Part shown: piece after piece, positions 38,202 through 49,791 of the stretch
Numbering within the stretch: position 1 is the first letter of the stretch
Layout of the letters: each line of letters begins with the position of its first letter
NCBI GenBank assembly: GCA_013398615.1
Contig: VZSR01000055.1
Span: 2,904,883-2,968,882 of the forward strand
DNA from: Brachypodius melanocephalos
Lineage: Eukaryota > Chordata > Aves > Passeriformes > Pycnonotidae
DNA length: 64,000 nt
Direction: 5' to 3'
Translations under genes and position numbers: made by a program
The notes under the pieces: model-generated
Told to the model about the DNA's origin: nothing
Database searches by the model: none
What the model saw: only the letters and a program-made list of their open reading frames with translations

Positions 38202-39459
38202 GCCACCTCAGCATGGGTATTTCACTCCAACATGCCATTTGCAAGCGAGCTACAGTTTCGAGACCTTACGCATGCTCTGCTCCCCTCTAGGAATCGCAAA
38301 TAAATCACCAATTACTATGCATGAATAGAGAGAGGAAGAGGGTAATGAGTCTATGTACATATATACATATGCAATGTTTGAACACAAAGAGCCGTAAATT
38401 GCATTCACAGGTGGTATTCTGGAGACTGCAAGAGACTCAAAAGCAGAACTATTCATAAACCAGTCACTGACATGAATGAGTTCAGCGTTCCCCAGAAGCC
38501 TATTGTGTTTCCTATATATTACACTATAAATATGAGGAGTATCAGACTTTGCATCCCTGAAAAAAAAAAGAGGAGGTAAATCTTGCAACTACACATAGGA
38601 TTAGCACTGGCTGGCACAAGTATTAATGGTCTCATTGCTGCATGAGGATTATTTACAGCACTTGCTCTATTTTCCCATTTTGTACTTGCTGTGATGAAGT
38701 GCCACTTGTTTAAAGAACCCTGTAACAAACACTGCAGCAAAAGGGGGGAAAAACAGCAGAGATCTACAAATGTTACACCCACATTCCAGATGTGGGTTTT
38801 CAGACCCTGGTTTCACAGTTGCTTGGATTTTGGTAGGTAGTTAACGCTTGATATATTATATTCAATCACCCACCATCTCTTTCCATAACCACAATCCTTC
38901 CTTCAGTGATTTTAATGAGTCTGCAGAAGGGGAAGTAAAGAATGAGTTGCATTTTTTTTCTGCTTATTTGACCCATAGTATCCTATCCCCATATTCAAGC
39001 ATTAACAATACTTGTTTGGAAAGCAACAGCCCTTTTCTAGTCAGTCACATTAATGTTATGAAACATGCATTTTTACTCGACTAAGTCAAATGAGGTCTCA
39101 GTTTTACAAGGGGCAACCTAAAGCACTTCTGGGTGACTTGTGGCTTTGAGGCACTGTCACACACCTCCAGCTTTATTAAAACTGGCAGCTGGGCAAATGC
39201 AGACCAACCAGCTAAAGAAGTCCAGGTAAAAAGAAGGAAAAGTAACTCCAGGCACACACGTGGTACACATCCTACCCTTAAAAACAGCCTCACCTTCAGC
39301 ACAGGGAGGCTAGCACGATGTTTTTACTAACTAGATACGTCCATGGGATTTGGGGAACAGTGAAAAGCAACCGATCCTCCGAAGCGACAGATGACAGCAG
39401 CTCGTCCCCGGGGGAGGATCAAGGCAGGTTGGAGCCAGTTTTAGGTCAAACACAGAAAG

Positions 39460-39715
39460 GTAATTCCTGCAAGCAGGGGGTCGGCGCGGCCTCGGCAGCG
39501 GGCAGGGCTCCGGGTGAGCAGCAGCACGGGGTGTGCAGCGCAGGGCTGGCGGGTCCCAGCGGCGGGGAACCCTCGGCAGGAGGAGGGATGCCCTCGGCAG
39601 GAGGAGGGAGGGATGCCCTCGGCAGCAGGAGGGATGCCCTCTGCTGCTCCTCCGCCGCAGCAGCTGGGCGTGCTCCGGAGGGAGAGCGCACCGACCCACG
39701 GACCCGAGCGCTCCA
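39460..39715. other. GC- and CpG-rich intronic block
   Basis: A local GC-rich patch (GGTCGGCGCGGCCTCGGCAG, CCCAGCGGCGGGG, GAGAGCGCACCGACCCACGG) lies about 1.5 kb downstream of the IGSF3 signal-peptide exon. It contains the minisatellite at 39570-39636. It may be an outlying part of the promoter CpG island or an intronic regulatory element. No exon is recognisable here. Confidence 0.6.
39570..39636. repeat. Minisatellite, 21-25-bp unit x3
   Basis: Three consecutive units begin CCCTCGGCAG and end GGGATG: 39570-39590 (21 bp), 39591-39615 (25 bp, with an extra GGGA) and 39616-39636 (21 bp, CAGGAGG variant). A partial fourth begins CCCTC at 39637. The G-rich plus strand could form quadruplex structures. 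The unit-length difference shows slippage. Confidence 0.9.
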
Positions 39716-39882
39716 TATTAGGAATCCCTAATCCAGAATGCTGCTATTGTTCTTCAACAGCAGCGATGGAGCGTGCGAAGCCAAGGCTGTGCCCTTCGCC
39801 TACACCCATCTTGCGGGCTACGACAGCCTCCCTGCACTCACGGAGCAAAGGCACCCTGGATAAACTTAGCTCGGAGACGGGT

Positions 39883-39941
39883 TTTGTTGGTTTTTTTATT
39901 TGGGTTTTTTGTTGTTGTTGGTTTTGGTTTTTTTTTTTTTT
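39883..39941. repeat. T/G-rich low-complexity tract
   Basis: TTTTGTTGG, TTTTTTTATTTGGG, GTTGTTGTTGG and a 14-base T run. Simple sequence in the intron near the promoter. No other function is visible. Confidence 0.85.
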
Positions 39942-40987
39942 TCTTTCTCCAGGGAACCCAAGGAAGCAAGCTAGTGGTTAGGGGAAGTTCGAACCATCTC
40001 CAAAACCATTTCAAAGAGTTTGCTTTCTCTCTTTGCTAAAGACAGACAGAACACATCACCCTCCGCCCGCCACCCCAAATTACAGATATGGAAGCACGAC
40101 TGCAATTCTAGTAGAGATCTTGTTTCCAAATTGGCAGAGCAGGTATCTATGTGACAATTCTCAAGACAGTAAAATTGCCAGCCCTGCCGCTTCTTCCCTC
40201 AATAGCATTAATGCCAGCAGAAAATCATACCAACGAAAAGGCAAATCAAAACAGCTCTGAGGTTGCTCTGTACATACACAGCCAGAAAGCAGCGTGAGGG
40301 TGCCGTGCTGTATTTTCCACAAATGTTCCTAATAAACTCATCAGCACTTAAACCTCGCACATTGGTCTGCAGCAAAAAGCGTAGAGGCGTTTTAACTGTC
40401 TTGTATTCTACTTCTCCCAAATTTGTAGGAAGGAATCTCCCACAGCATCTCTCTGCCAGGGCTGGGATCCCAAAGGACTTTACAGAACTGTGTACAGTCA
40501 TCCCTGGGGCAGGCGCTTGCGGGACGGGACAAACCCACACGCTTAACGGTTCACGGGGTACGAACGGCCGGCACAGAGAAGCGACTACAGGAGGACTTTG
40601 AGAGGCAGCACAAAGCAGTCAAACTGCATTTCACGGCAGCAGGGTCTGCCTTCCCTCTACATTTCAACGCGCTTTTCGAGAGCCAAGTAGAGCACTTTGT
40701 TTCTGCAGCCTACCTTACCCCAGGCATTTTCCCCGGTTTCATTGTGCAAGCTCAGCACAGATCCGAGTAACTCCCTACTCTTACGGTTCCCCTCCCAGAC
40801 ACCCCGCGACCCCAGCAGCAGCCCCTGGACGGCCGCTCGTCTTCCCAAGTTGCAGCCGGAGTCCGCCCGGAGCCGGAGCTGCCCGTCCCCTCCTGCTCCC
40901 ACGCCTCGGCCGGACCCCGCGCCGCGCCCCGAGGCGAGGAATGGTCACCGGGGTACTGCCGCTGGAGACAAAACCCTGGCTTATTTT

Positions 40988-41016
40988 ACATATATATATA
41001 CACACACACACACACA
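40988..41016. repeat. (TA)n(CA)n microsatellite
   Basis: An alternating pyrimidine-purine run: about six TA steps (40990-41000) followed by eight CA units (41001-41016). It lies about 230 bp into the IGSF3 intron, next to the CpG island. Probably length-variable. Such sequence can adopt Z-DNA. Confidence 0.93.
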
Positions 41017-41242
41017 TTTACGGTTTGTTGTTTTTTTTCCTCCACTCCTCCCTCCAGCCACAGGAACAGCGGAGGCAGTGACAACTCCTGGGGACAGGCG
41101 CTCGGCACTGACAGGGGTGACCCTCCCGCACTCCCCGTGAGGGACTGCGCCCACCGGGGCTCCCGTCCCGTCCCGCCCCACTGGGGGACCCCCGCGCTGC
41201 CCTGTCCCGTCCCGCCCCTCCCCGCAGGCCACGGGCACTTAC

Positions 41243-41285
41243 CGAGGAGCAGCAGGGAGGCGAGCTGCGGCAGCAGGGTCCGCAT
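41243..41285 (-). CDS. IGSF3: IGSF3 start codon and signal-peptide exon (coding part)
   Basis: This is the coding part of the initiator exon. ATG at 41285-41283 has G at -3 (GCAGCCATGC), an adequate Kozak context. It encodes MRTLLPQLASLLLL plus one base, then a strong donor GTAAGT at 41242-41237. Joined in phase 1 to the exon ending at 13621, it gives MRTLLPQLASLLLLGMALA, a signal peptide with a basic n-region, a leucine-rich core and an A-L-A cleavage motif before Gln20. From memory, the human IGSF3 leader is also 19 residues and is also followed by QRQVTVQEG, which supports this start and pairing. The exon lies in a CpG island, so the transcription start is probably nearby at higher coordinates. 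The 5' UTR boundary cannot be fixed from sequence. It is also unclear whether an additional non-coding exon exists further upstream. Confidence 0.88.
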
Positions 41286-41554
41286 GGCTGCCGGGGCGCG
41301 GGGCGGCGGCCGCCCTTACCTCCCGCCGCGGGGCGCCGCGGGGCGCCGGCTCCCGGGGCAGGCGTCGCGCCGGGCCCGGCGGCACAAAGGGAAGGCGGCG
41401 GGGCCGGCACGGGGAGGCGCCAAGGCAGGCGGGGGCATCGCCCCCGCAGCGGGGCGGCCGCCGCGCCTCCCCTCAGCGCCGACGGCTCCCGCGGGAGAGG
41501 CAGGGAGAGAGCGAGAAAAGAACGTCTCCTCCGAGGGGCGAAAAAAAAAAAAAA
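41286..41554 (-). promoter_or_regulatory. IGSF3: Putative IGSF3 5' UTR / core promoter
   Basis: This is minus-strand sequence immediately upstream of the ATG. The transcription start cannot be placed. A donor-like G|GTAAGG lies at 41320/41319 and an acceptor-like CCCCGGCAG at 41296-41288. They are only about 32 bases apart, too close to bound an intron between them. The donor could instead end an alternative non-coding first exon. A poly(A) on the plus strand (poly(T) on the gene strand) leads into the gap. Confidence 0.5.
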
Positions 41555-41654
41555 NNNNNNNNNNNNNNNNNNNNNNNNNNNNNNNNNNNNNNNNNNNNNN
41601 NNNNNNNNNNNNNNNNNNNNNNNNNNNNNNNNNNNNNNNNNNNNNNNNNNNNNN
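41555..41654. other. Assembly gap (100 Ns)
   Basis: Exactly 100 Ns, flanked by A14 on the left (41541-41554) and A17 on the right (41655-41671). The round size suggests a gap of unknown true length. Sequencing or assembly probably failed in a homopolymer next to very GC-rich promoter DNA. Reading frames that cross it are meaningless. Confidence 0.98.
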
Positions 41655-43109
41655 AAAAAAAAAAAAAAAAAGTCATGGGGCGCTCCTCGGAAAGCCGGCG
41701 TCTTGGGACATGGTAGAAATGTGCCTTTTTGTTCCCATGCAAACCAGAAATAACAGCGGGGCTTTCCAAGTTTGGATCAAGTCGTGACCGTCCCGCTGCG
41801 ATGCACTGTTGCTGAGACCCGGATCCAGGGCTGGTATTAGTGCCAGGTTGCCAGATGTGAGCCCTCCCCATGTGCGGGCACTGCTGCACTTGGGATGCTG
41901 CCCAGTCAGTCAACACCACAGTGTGTCAGTGGCAGAAGTGCATTAAAAGTACATCCAGGAAACACTGAAATGCATAAATATGGCAACGCTAGGGACTGGG
42001 GCCGAGGTTGTTTGTAAATAAAATGAGAATGAGAAAGCCCTTCTCAAGGGTGCAGACATTCAAATTTCCTTCCAAATGAAACTCCTAGTTGCTTGTTTGC
42101 TCACAAAAGTAAGAAAGAGGCCAAAAGTGACAGCAATAGCAGAATGAAATACCCTCCTAGTGCTTCCATCCTGCAAGGATCCTCTATAGGAGACCCTTCT
42201 GCCTACGTACAGAGTGTCCCCAGTGAAGTGTTGGTGATGCAAATGTAGGAACCCAACCCTTTTGTGCCACAGAAAGGCAGAAAACAGCACAAACCCAAAC
42301 TGTCTAATAAAAGATGCCAAGTCCTTAGAAGCTGTACCCAGCAGAAGTCAGAAGCTGTCTGGATTACCATATGGACTTGCTTCCCAACGTGGCTGTCGTG
42401 GCAGATGCGTTGGTAGCCAGCTCCTAGTGACCCAGCAAATTCTGTTTCTGCAGGCTAATAATGTTAAGCGTGCCGTTTTCAGAGTGGGAGGTTTAATTTG
42501 AGGCTTTGCCACACTCTCTGAGCAGAGGAACCAAAGAACAGAATAATTAGAGATCTGGGAGAGAAAGGGTTAGTGTTGTACTTGCACTGAAAATGAAGCT
42601 CACACTTTGGCCCTTAAGCTTTAATTGCATTGAGACTGCCTTGAAGTGAGACTTGGAAAAGGAACAGAGGTGTTGATAAGAGTTCATAGAAAATACCAGT
42701 CTATTTGGCTTTTCTCTTAGGTGATTTGAGGACTGAAATGTCATCCACTGTAATATTGCTCAGCTTACCCAATATTTGTCACATTTGTCCTATTATAAGT
42801 CCTCACAGACAAGTCTGTGAGTATTTGGAGCAAGAATTGTGGAGCTACTTTGAAGTAAATGTCCAACATCTTTAAATTGGTGCAGGATAAAGATCATTTA
42901 CTCTTTTGCTTCAAAAGATGTATAGCTAGAGAAATAAATAATAGCAACAGGAAAAAAAAGGCAAATTAAGAAATATAGGGCACCGGCAGGATAAACTCAA
43001 TAAAAAAGGAAGTATTAAAGCTTTGTGATACACAAGATGGTTTTTCTAGATGGCAAGGGATATTAGACCTCAGATTCATGACATTCCTATGTGGACACAT
43101 TATTTCCAT

Positions 43110-43205
43110 CTCCAGATGAAGAGACAGAAATGAAAACATTGGCATGATTCAGGTGAGCTCACGGGACAGGTCAGGGACAAGCCTGGTGTCTTGGCTCTGA
43201 ATACA
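43110..43205 (+). repeat. Ancient MIR/L3-like relic
   Basis: ATTTCCATCTCCAGATGAAG, AGACAGAAATGAAAACATTG, then GGACAGGTCAGGGACAAGCC and TGGTGTCTTGGCTCTGA follow the recalled MIR/L3 tail layout (fragment, 'ggtcagtggcagagc', 'ccaggtgtcctgactc'). It is tentative but among the better relics in the window. Confidence 0.45.
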
Positions 43206-46200
43206 TTGCTTTTGCCAGGGGAGCCTGTTGGAAGATAATTCAAGATGAATTTATGTGAATTCCTGCTATTTTCTGGGCACTACGTGACTTTATAGCATAC
43301 AAGCCTAACAGGAGCATAAAAATGCTCTGCAAAAATGTTATTGGAGATTCACTAAACTCACATCCTCTTCTCAGAGCTCTTGCAGAGTATTGCATTAATG
43401 CATAGTAACAATAAAAATATAAAAAGACCATGGAAATGACATTATAGCATTATAAGATTAATCCAATTCCAGTCAAATTAGATTATAATAAGAACTGTGT
43501 GTGCTGAAGACTATTAATGAGAACCTGTGTTTCAAGAGCTTCATCACCTTTGCGCGTGTTCTCCTCCCTGACCCCAATAATAAAAATAGCTTGGTGTTCA
43601 TGAGAGCACCCTTCCTCAGAGGACTTCACAAACACCTTCTGGTCTTTTGGGGAAAACATTGGCCTCACTTCTGCATCACTGGAGAAACTGAGGCTCGGGC
43701 AGGACAGCTTTCTGTAGCCCAGTGAGGCAGGCAGCTCTCCCCCGGGCTTGGCCCTGGCGTTTCAGGCTCACGTGGTGGGGCTCTGACTCCCTTGTGGACG
43801 TCTGTCTGTCCGTGCGGTTTACTCACGCGGCTGAATGGAAATGAGCACCACAGTCACCTCAAAGACAAAACCCTCTCAAGCACAAGGTTACTGTGAAGCA
43901 GCTTTCCAGGAAGACAGATCCAGGGCTGCCTTGTTCTCCCAGCACAACTGAGTCATTCACTGCGCCATCCTCAGCAGAAGCCGGATCGCTTTGGTCGGGC
44001 CACGCGGTTGCTCTTTGGCAGTGGGGCACTGTAAGAGCTGGAGGCAGACAGGCGTGACTCAAGCCGTGCTGATGATACACTCATTAGGTCACAACCCACA
44101 CTTCCTTGGTGCTCCATCACTGCCAGCACTGTGCTGGGACTTGCTTCCCCATGGCTCGCCTTGGCAGGCAGGTCTTGAGACTGGGCAGCGGGAGAAGGGG
44201 GAATGATCCCACGTGGTGCCATTTACTGGGCTGCTCAGTGCTCATAGCAAGTCACAGGCACTTCCCATGGCCCTCCCTTTTCCAGCAGAAGCACAACCAG
44301 GGGGTGCCTGAGTGAGAGACAGAGATGATAACAGAGGGCAGCTGCTGTGTGACCCAGGGCCATCAGGGTGGATGCATCCCAAACCTCTGGATTGCCAGAA
44401 GCTGCTGTAATACAACAGCTGTGACTGAGAGCTGCGTCTTCTGCCCAAGGGAAGCAGAGTGACATCAACATCCAGGCTCTGAACATGCTGCTTGCCCGAT
44501 GTGCACAGACTTCCCATGGCCCACAGATGAACAGTGAAGTTAAACTCTTGTCTGCCCTCAGAGAAAAGAGGTTTGGCCGAAATGCAAATTATGTACGTTA
44601 TGAAATAAGAATGCTGGTCCCTTTTCAGGACAAAACACTTCACACCCTCAAGTTTGGACCCAGTGGGAATTTACCCCATTCGTCTGGTTAGCAGATAGGA
44701 GAGGAAACAAGGCACAGAACAGATTTGCAATCCTTAGATTTTAGAGCAGGCAGTAACCTGGGTGCTAATGCTAACAAACTATAGCAAAAAGAGGGACTGG
44801 ACTCAACAGAGCAAGGCAGGCCCCTGTCTTATTTTCAGCGAGGCAGGAGACTCCTGACTCCTCCATACATCAGGAGAAATTATTCTCTTCCTGTAGGAGA
44901 GGGAAAGAGATCGTGGGGGGAGAAGAGGAGGGGGAGATTTAACCGCAGTTGCAGGAGTGACTGTCTCCCTGAGGGCAGTGACTTGGGCCAGAGCTGGAGA
45001 ACAGAAAAGACTGTATGGCTCAAAGACAGGGGCTGTATCCACATCCCAGTCCTCTCAGAGGCCAACTGAGCATTTCAGATTGAGCAATCAGAGTCAAACC
45101 ATCCAGAAACAGAAAGCACTCAAAAAAAAATCGTCCTGTGTTATTTGCCCGTGATCACACAACACAATCCACAGAACTCAGGGTGTTAAGCCTGAAGATG
45201 TGCTTGGAGGAACATCACAGTAGGGTCAAAGCTCCTCTGCCACATTGTGAAAGGGAGAGGAGATACACCTAGAGCTCTGGTCTAAAATGGGGAGGAATGG
45301 CCAGAGCCATTTATTTTGACAGAATCATTGCCTAAAAGATTTTCTCCAGACCTTATTTACCCTGTGAAGTTTTGAACATCAGTTTCACCCAGAGGAAAAA
45401 AGAAGATATTTATATTTAATGGCCAACATTTAAGCTCCTTTAAAATGAGCTGAGAGGTTGCAGTTGGAACAGAAAGAAAACCCTAACTGCCCTGGCACAA
45501 AGAAGCACTGCTGCCATTGCAGGGAAGCTGGCATCTAACGAGACTGAGGTTTTGGGTTTAACTCATCCCAGATTGCACCCTAGGACCCATATGCCAATCT
45601 GTGGATGGCATCAAGGCAGTTCCCAGGAAGCTCCATGGATTTGAAGGAATTCCCATTTGTGTGCCCTGGGAAGATGGATGAGGAGAGGGAGAAGGAGAGA
45701 GAATGAGAAAAAAAACAAAAACCCTGTGTAAAGATAGATCGACACATTTCCAGATTTTCAGGACATCTGTCAGCAAGCCCCAGAGTGTATGGCAGCTAAT
45801 CCCTTTGCAGATTTTCTTTTAACTGTTGCTTGACAGAAGAGTATGCCAATTTTTTTCATAAATGTACCCACGTCTGATGTTGCACTCAGCCTGAGGTTAT
45901 GATCTATCTGCGAGGAAAAACATTATACTACCACCTTGGGAAATAACATTAGGGAAACATCTCTCCGAGAAACACACAGCAGCTTCAAGCTTTGGAGTAT
46001 GTGCAGAGTGAAAGATGTTTCCTGAAGATGAAGAAGGCCAGAGACAAGGTGCCTACCTGACTACATACCTGCAGTTCTCCAACACCCCTGCTGGCTGCTG
46101 GATCTTTCCCAGGCTGAGCCAGGCCAGTGCAGGGGAGAGGGCTGGTGCTGCCCAGCTGGGCTGATGGTCAGCTCTGGTTTCAACTCCCTGCTGGAGAGCT

Positions 46201-47123
46201 GCAGGAGTCCTCCCACATGTCCTCTCCAGACACAGCTGGAGCATTAGTGCAGCTTGGTGAGCACTCTGCGAGAGCAAAGAGCTACAGTAAGGCTTATTGC
46301 TTGTTCCTGGTTTAACTCTCAGGCACTGTGCTCTGCAGCACTCAGCTCTTGCATCCTCCATCTCTGAGGAGAGGCAGAAAGCAGCCCACAAGGCTGTTTT
46401 CTGTGCTGCAGTGCTAAAATATCTTGATTCTGACTTGGGCACGTGCAAATTACAGGGGCAGGGCCCTTCAGGGCCAAGAAGCCTGGGCTCATTAGGCACA
46501 GATGACAGAGGCGAGGCCCCAGGTACTCCTTGGCAAGCTGCTGTAAGCTCTGCTCCATGGCCAGCCAGACCTGCAGCTGCTGCTGGGACCTTCCAAGCTT
46601 CTGTAGGCTCTGCATGGAGTACACGCAGGAATGAACACACTGCTCTTCTGCTCTCTAATCCTACCTACCAAAATCAAGCTCAGGTCCCAGTTCTCTGCTG
46701 TTTTGCCAGTTAATTCAGACCTCCCCACGCTTACAGTGAGTGCCAGAACAAGGCGTGTGAGTAAAAGGTTGGCTCCAAACCTCACGATCGCTGATGGAGC
46801 AGGGTTTTATCTTTGTTTTCTTTCCACCCTGGGAAGAAAAGTGACATAGAAAAAGGGGGAAAAGGACATTTCCATTATCAATTTTCTTCATTGGCAACCA
46901 GCAAAAAAAATGGGTGTTTCAGCAGTAAAAAGCAAAAGAAGGAATCACCTTTGCCAAGTACACTTTCAGCCTCTCATCTCACAAGATTTCAGCTTCTGGT
47001 TGCATTTCCCATTTTTCCACAGAATCATTTTTAGGAAAGAAAATCTATTTCTTGGCCCAGTCTAACAATGTGAGACTCTTTGGGTGTGTCTGAATTATTT
47101 CTAAACAGTTCTGGGCAACTGTA

Positions 47124-47124
<1 letters not shown>

Positions 47125-47165
<41 letters not shown>
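47125..47165. repeat. Pure poly(A) tract, 41 bases
   Basis: An uninterrupted A41 run follows CAACTGTAC and is followed by GGCAGTCTC. There is no AATAAA in the 30 bases before it and no matching flanking duplication, so it does not look like a clean retrocopy tail. Probably a young, length-unstable homopolymer. Its exact length may be a sequencing estimate. Confidence 0.93.
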
Positions 47166-47169
<4 letters not shown>

Positions 47170-49764
47170 GTCTCTCAGCTGCTGTCATTTATCTTGAAAC
47201 ACTTCTTTCATCCAGTTAGCTACGATAAGCACTTTCATTGTTGGTCTGGAAGAAATATGTTATCATTAGGTTTCGGAGTCCACACCTTCATTTCTGTGAC
47301 TGCAGCCAATTCATACCTCTCTCAATATTGGCCTGACAGCAAGGTAGCAGCTGATACAGGAAGATATAAATTCTGCTTGCATTTTGCTGTGGGTGTTGGT
47401 CACCTTTATGTAATAAAGAAATGGTTTGGGATTCATCTAAGAGGTAGAAGTCCAGGACACCATGCCCTTACTCCCATGACTGTTTTGCATTTTACATTCA
47501 AGAATCATTATAGAAACATTCAAATATTCATGACATCAGGAATGAAAGCCCAGGAGTCTCACTTTCTACTGAGGTTCCTGAATGTTACATTACCAGACTT
47601 GGTCCCCTGTTTTTCCCTGCACCACCTTCTTCTTTTTCTCCCTTTGCATTTCCTCTCCCACTCCAAGGGGTTGCCATTCCCAAACACAGCAGGCTTTGCT
47701 TTCTCCCTTCCAACCTGAACTGCAAGCACATGGCACAGGCAGCCGGATGTCTTGTAATGCAGGCAGGCAATGAATGGCTTCTCTACTACACTGCAAATGG
47801 CTCATCACCTCCAACTTCTCAGCTCCCAGAGTCTACCAAAGGAGGCAACAGGTTTTGTGCATTAGTGCTGCAGCCAGGTAACTTAAATTAGTGCACTGGC
47901 AGGGTAAGCACTGCCCCTTCTCCTTGCAGTGAGCTATGGTAAGAGCCTGGCCAGGCATCCCTGTGTCACCCTTACAAAGTTAGAGCAGGGCAGGCTGTGG
48001 ATGGAAAAGTACACTCGCACTTCCACAACAAAATGTAGTCAAAACCCCTCTCCAGAGGACCAGGAATGCCTTTTACCCCCTACACTTCCATGTCACCTCC
48101 TTAAATTCTGTACAAAGAAGAAACCATGTTGGGGATAAGAAATATAGGCACAGGGTGAGCCTGATGGCAACGTGCTCATGAAATGTCAACTGCCAACACG
48201 GTTTTGTGCCGACTCTTCACTTCTCAGTGCTGTTTGACACGTGCTGAGAAGAGCTTTTGCATCACACAGGTCATGTGATTATTTGCTTCTCGAGAATGAG
48301 GAAAAAATAACTTCCTGAGTCTGGAAGCTTCTTTGGTGTGATCCCCCTCTCTGCACCCTGTCACTTCCTCAAGGACGCCCTGGTGGGGGAGGAGGGAGTC
48401 CAGGGAAGCCCTCTGCTGCTGCCCTCTCCACAGTCTGCCTCCTGCACCAGCTGCATAGATGGAGGTGAAGCAGGCTCAGGGTAAAGCTGGGGGAAGAGGC
48501 AACAGGTTTGCAGGAAGGTTATTGTCAGGATGATTTGCCGTCCTCAGCAATTTCCTGCCTGAAAGCAACTGCTGTGACTAAAGCTGGCCGTGACACAGAT
48601 GGTTACCAAATCCTAGGGATATTATCTTACTCCCACTTTGCCTTGATGGAAAAGACAGATCAGGGGACACAGCAGGAGGGAACTGAGGTCACAGGTTCCC
48701 CTGAGGCAGGACCAGTCACAGCCCCCTCACAAACACCCAAGGGATGCTGACTTTGACTTGCTATCAGCCAAATCCCCCTGGCCAGCCAGCATGGACAGGT
48801 TTCCTTCTGCAGCTCTGGAGCAGTCCAGGTCATCCCACCCACATGGAAATGTGATTTACAGCAGGGCTGCAAACCGAAAACCTGAGCTGTTACTGCGGTA
48901 AAACGTACTCCAGATTCCTTTGCTAACCTCCCATTACACAGGAGCCTCTGTTGTAGCAGATCCTCCTTTCCTAAGGGAGAAGGAAAACTGTCACTCTTGC
49001 CCTAAAAGGGCTCCTGGCTCCAGCCAGAGGAGTTCACCCGCTCCTTTCCAAGAAGAGGCGTTTGCTCTGCTTTGTTTTCTTTCAAGTACTGTTCGAATTC
49101 CTCTGCAGACACATGTGCCAGGCAGAGCTAATGCTACAATGGGCACTTGGAGCTGAGGAAAGAGGGTCATCTGCTGCCTGTCCACCAGCACCAGCCCCCA
49201 TCCCAGGGGGGACAGCAGAAATGGCAGCAGTCAGCCCCAGCACGTGGGAAGAGCTCAGCCCAAGCCCTGTACTCTAACCTTACCTTTCCTCCTGGTTTGC
49301 TTTAGGATAATCAGCTGGATACTGCACCCCTCTTTGCCTTGGTTTCTCTGCTCCAGTAGGAAAAAGTAACGCTCTCTGCAGTGTCTCGTGGATTTTCTGG
49401 CAGGCACCCCTGCCAGAAGGGGAAGAGCTGCCAGCATCTGTACTACCATTTAATCTGGGATGCATGGATGCAGAGACAGGCCTCACCTCAGAGGTCTGGA
49501 CAAAGCCATGAAAGACCAGATTTGATATCTTCGTACTTCAAATACAAAATTTTTTTAAAAAAACAAAAACAACCCAACAAAATAAACCACACACAAAACG
49601 CCCTCAAACTCTCCAAAAAAACTAACCAGAAAAAATACCCAAAGCACTCTACCAGAAATGGGATTTTTGGAAATGTGTCACAGACCAGTGACAGTGCCTG
49701 AGAAGGAGCAAGGCAAGAGTTTTGCAACCTGGTTATAAGCTGGTTCCACTTTCACCTCAGCCAA

Positions 49765-49791
49765 TATAATGCCAAATACAATGGCATTATA
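49765..49791. repeat. Perfect inverted repeat, 10-bp arms
   Basis: TATAATGCCA (49765-49774) and TGGCATTATA (49782-49791) are perfect inverted copies separated by AATACAA. A small cruciform-capable palindrome, or the remnant of a transposon end. No function can be assigned. Confidence 0.85.

Larger units (their letters stand above)
13622..41242 (-). other. IGSF3: IGSF3 first coding intron (27.6 kb)
   Basis: The intron between the signal-peptide and V-domain exons is bounded by GT at 41242-41241 and AG at 13623-13622 on the minus strand, both phase 1. It holds no further coding sequence that I can recognise on either strand. Recognisable contents are three CR1 3' fragments (about 24771, 31390 and 35155), T and A runs, several short tandem repeats, a hairpin at 17311-17378 and a GC-rich minisatellite block near 39460-39715. 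The rest, including 13.9-17.2, 17.4-19.9, 21.4-24.7, 27.3-31.3 and 35.6-37.5 kb, looks like unique non-coding sequence with no feature I can name. Large first introns commonly carry enhancers, but none can be proven here. Confidence 0.85.
40780..41760. promoter_or_regulatory. IGSF3: CpG island at the IGSF3 5' end
   Basis: Strongly GC- and CpG-dense sequence, peaking at 41280-41540 (runs such as GGGGCGCGGGGCGGCGGCCG and CCGCGGGGCGCCG), surrounds the IGSF3 start codon. Flanking DNA is CpG-poor. No convincing TATA box is visible on the minus strand upstream of the ATG, as expected for a dispersed CpG-island promoter. G/C-box-like GGGGCGGG-type words are present on both strands. The island is interrupted by the assembly gap at 41555-41654, so its upstream half is incomplete. 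The limits are estimates by eye. Confidence 0.8.

Noticed and set aside
41288..41320. Possible tiny intron between a donor at 41320/41319 and an acceptor at 41289-41288
   Set aside because: About 32 bases is below the size a vertebrate spliceosomal intron can have. Only the donor is kept as a speculative alternative.
41137..41919. Open frames crossing the N gap
   Set aside because: They read through 100 unknown bases and homopolymer flanks, so the frame is not real.
46053..46640. 195-codon open frame on the minus strand upstream of IGSF3
   Set aside because: No recognisable domain, low-complexity Ala/Leu/Ser composition, and open overlapping frames on the other strand. Most likely chance.
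47080..47718. 212-codon open frame through the poly(A) tract
   Set aside because: The long Lys run comes from the A41 homopolymer. The remainder has no known domain.
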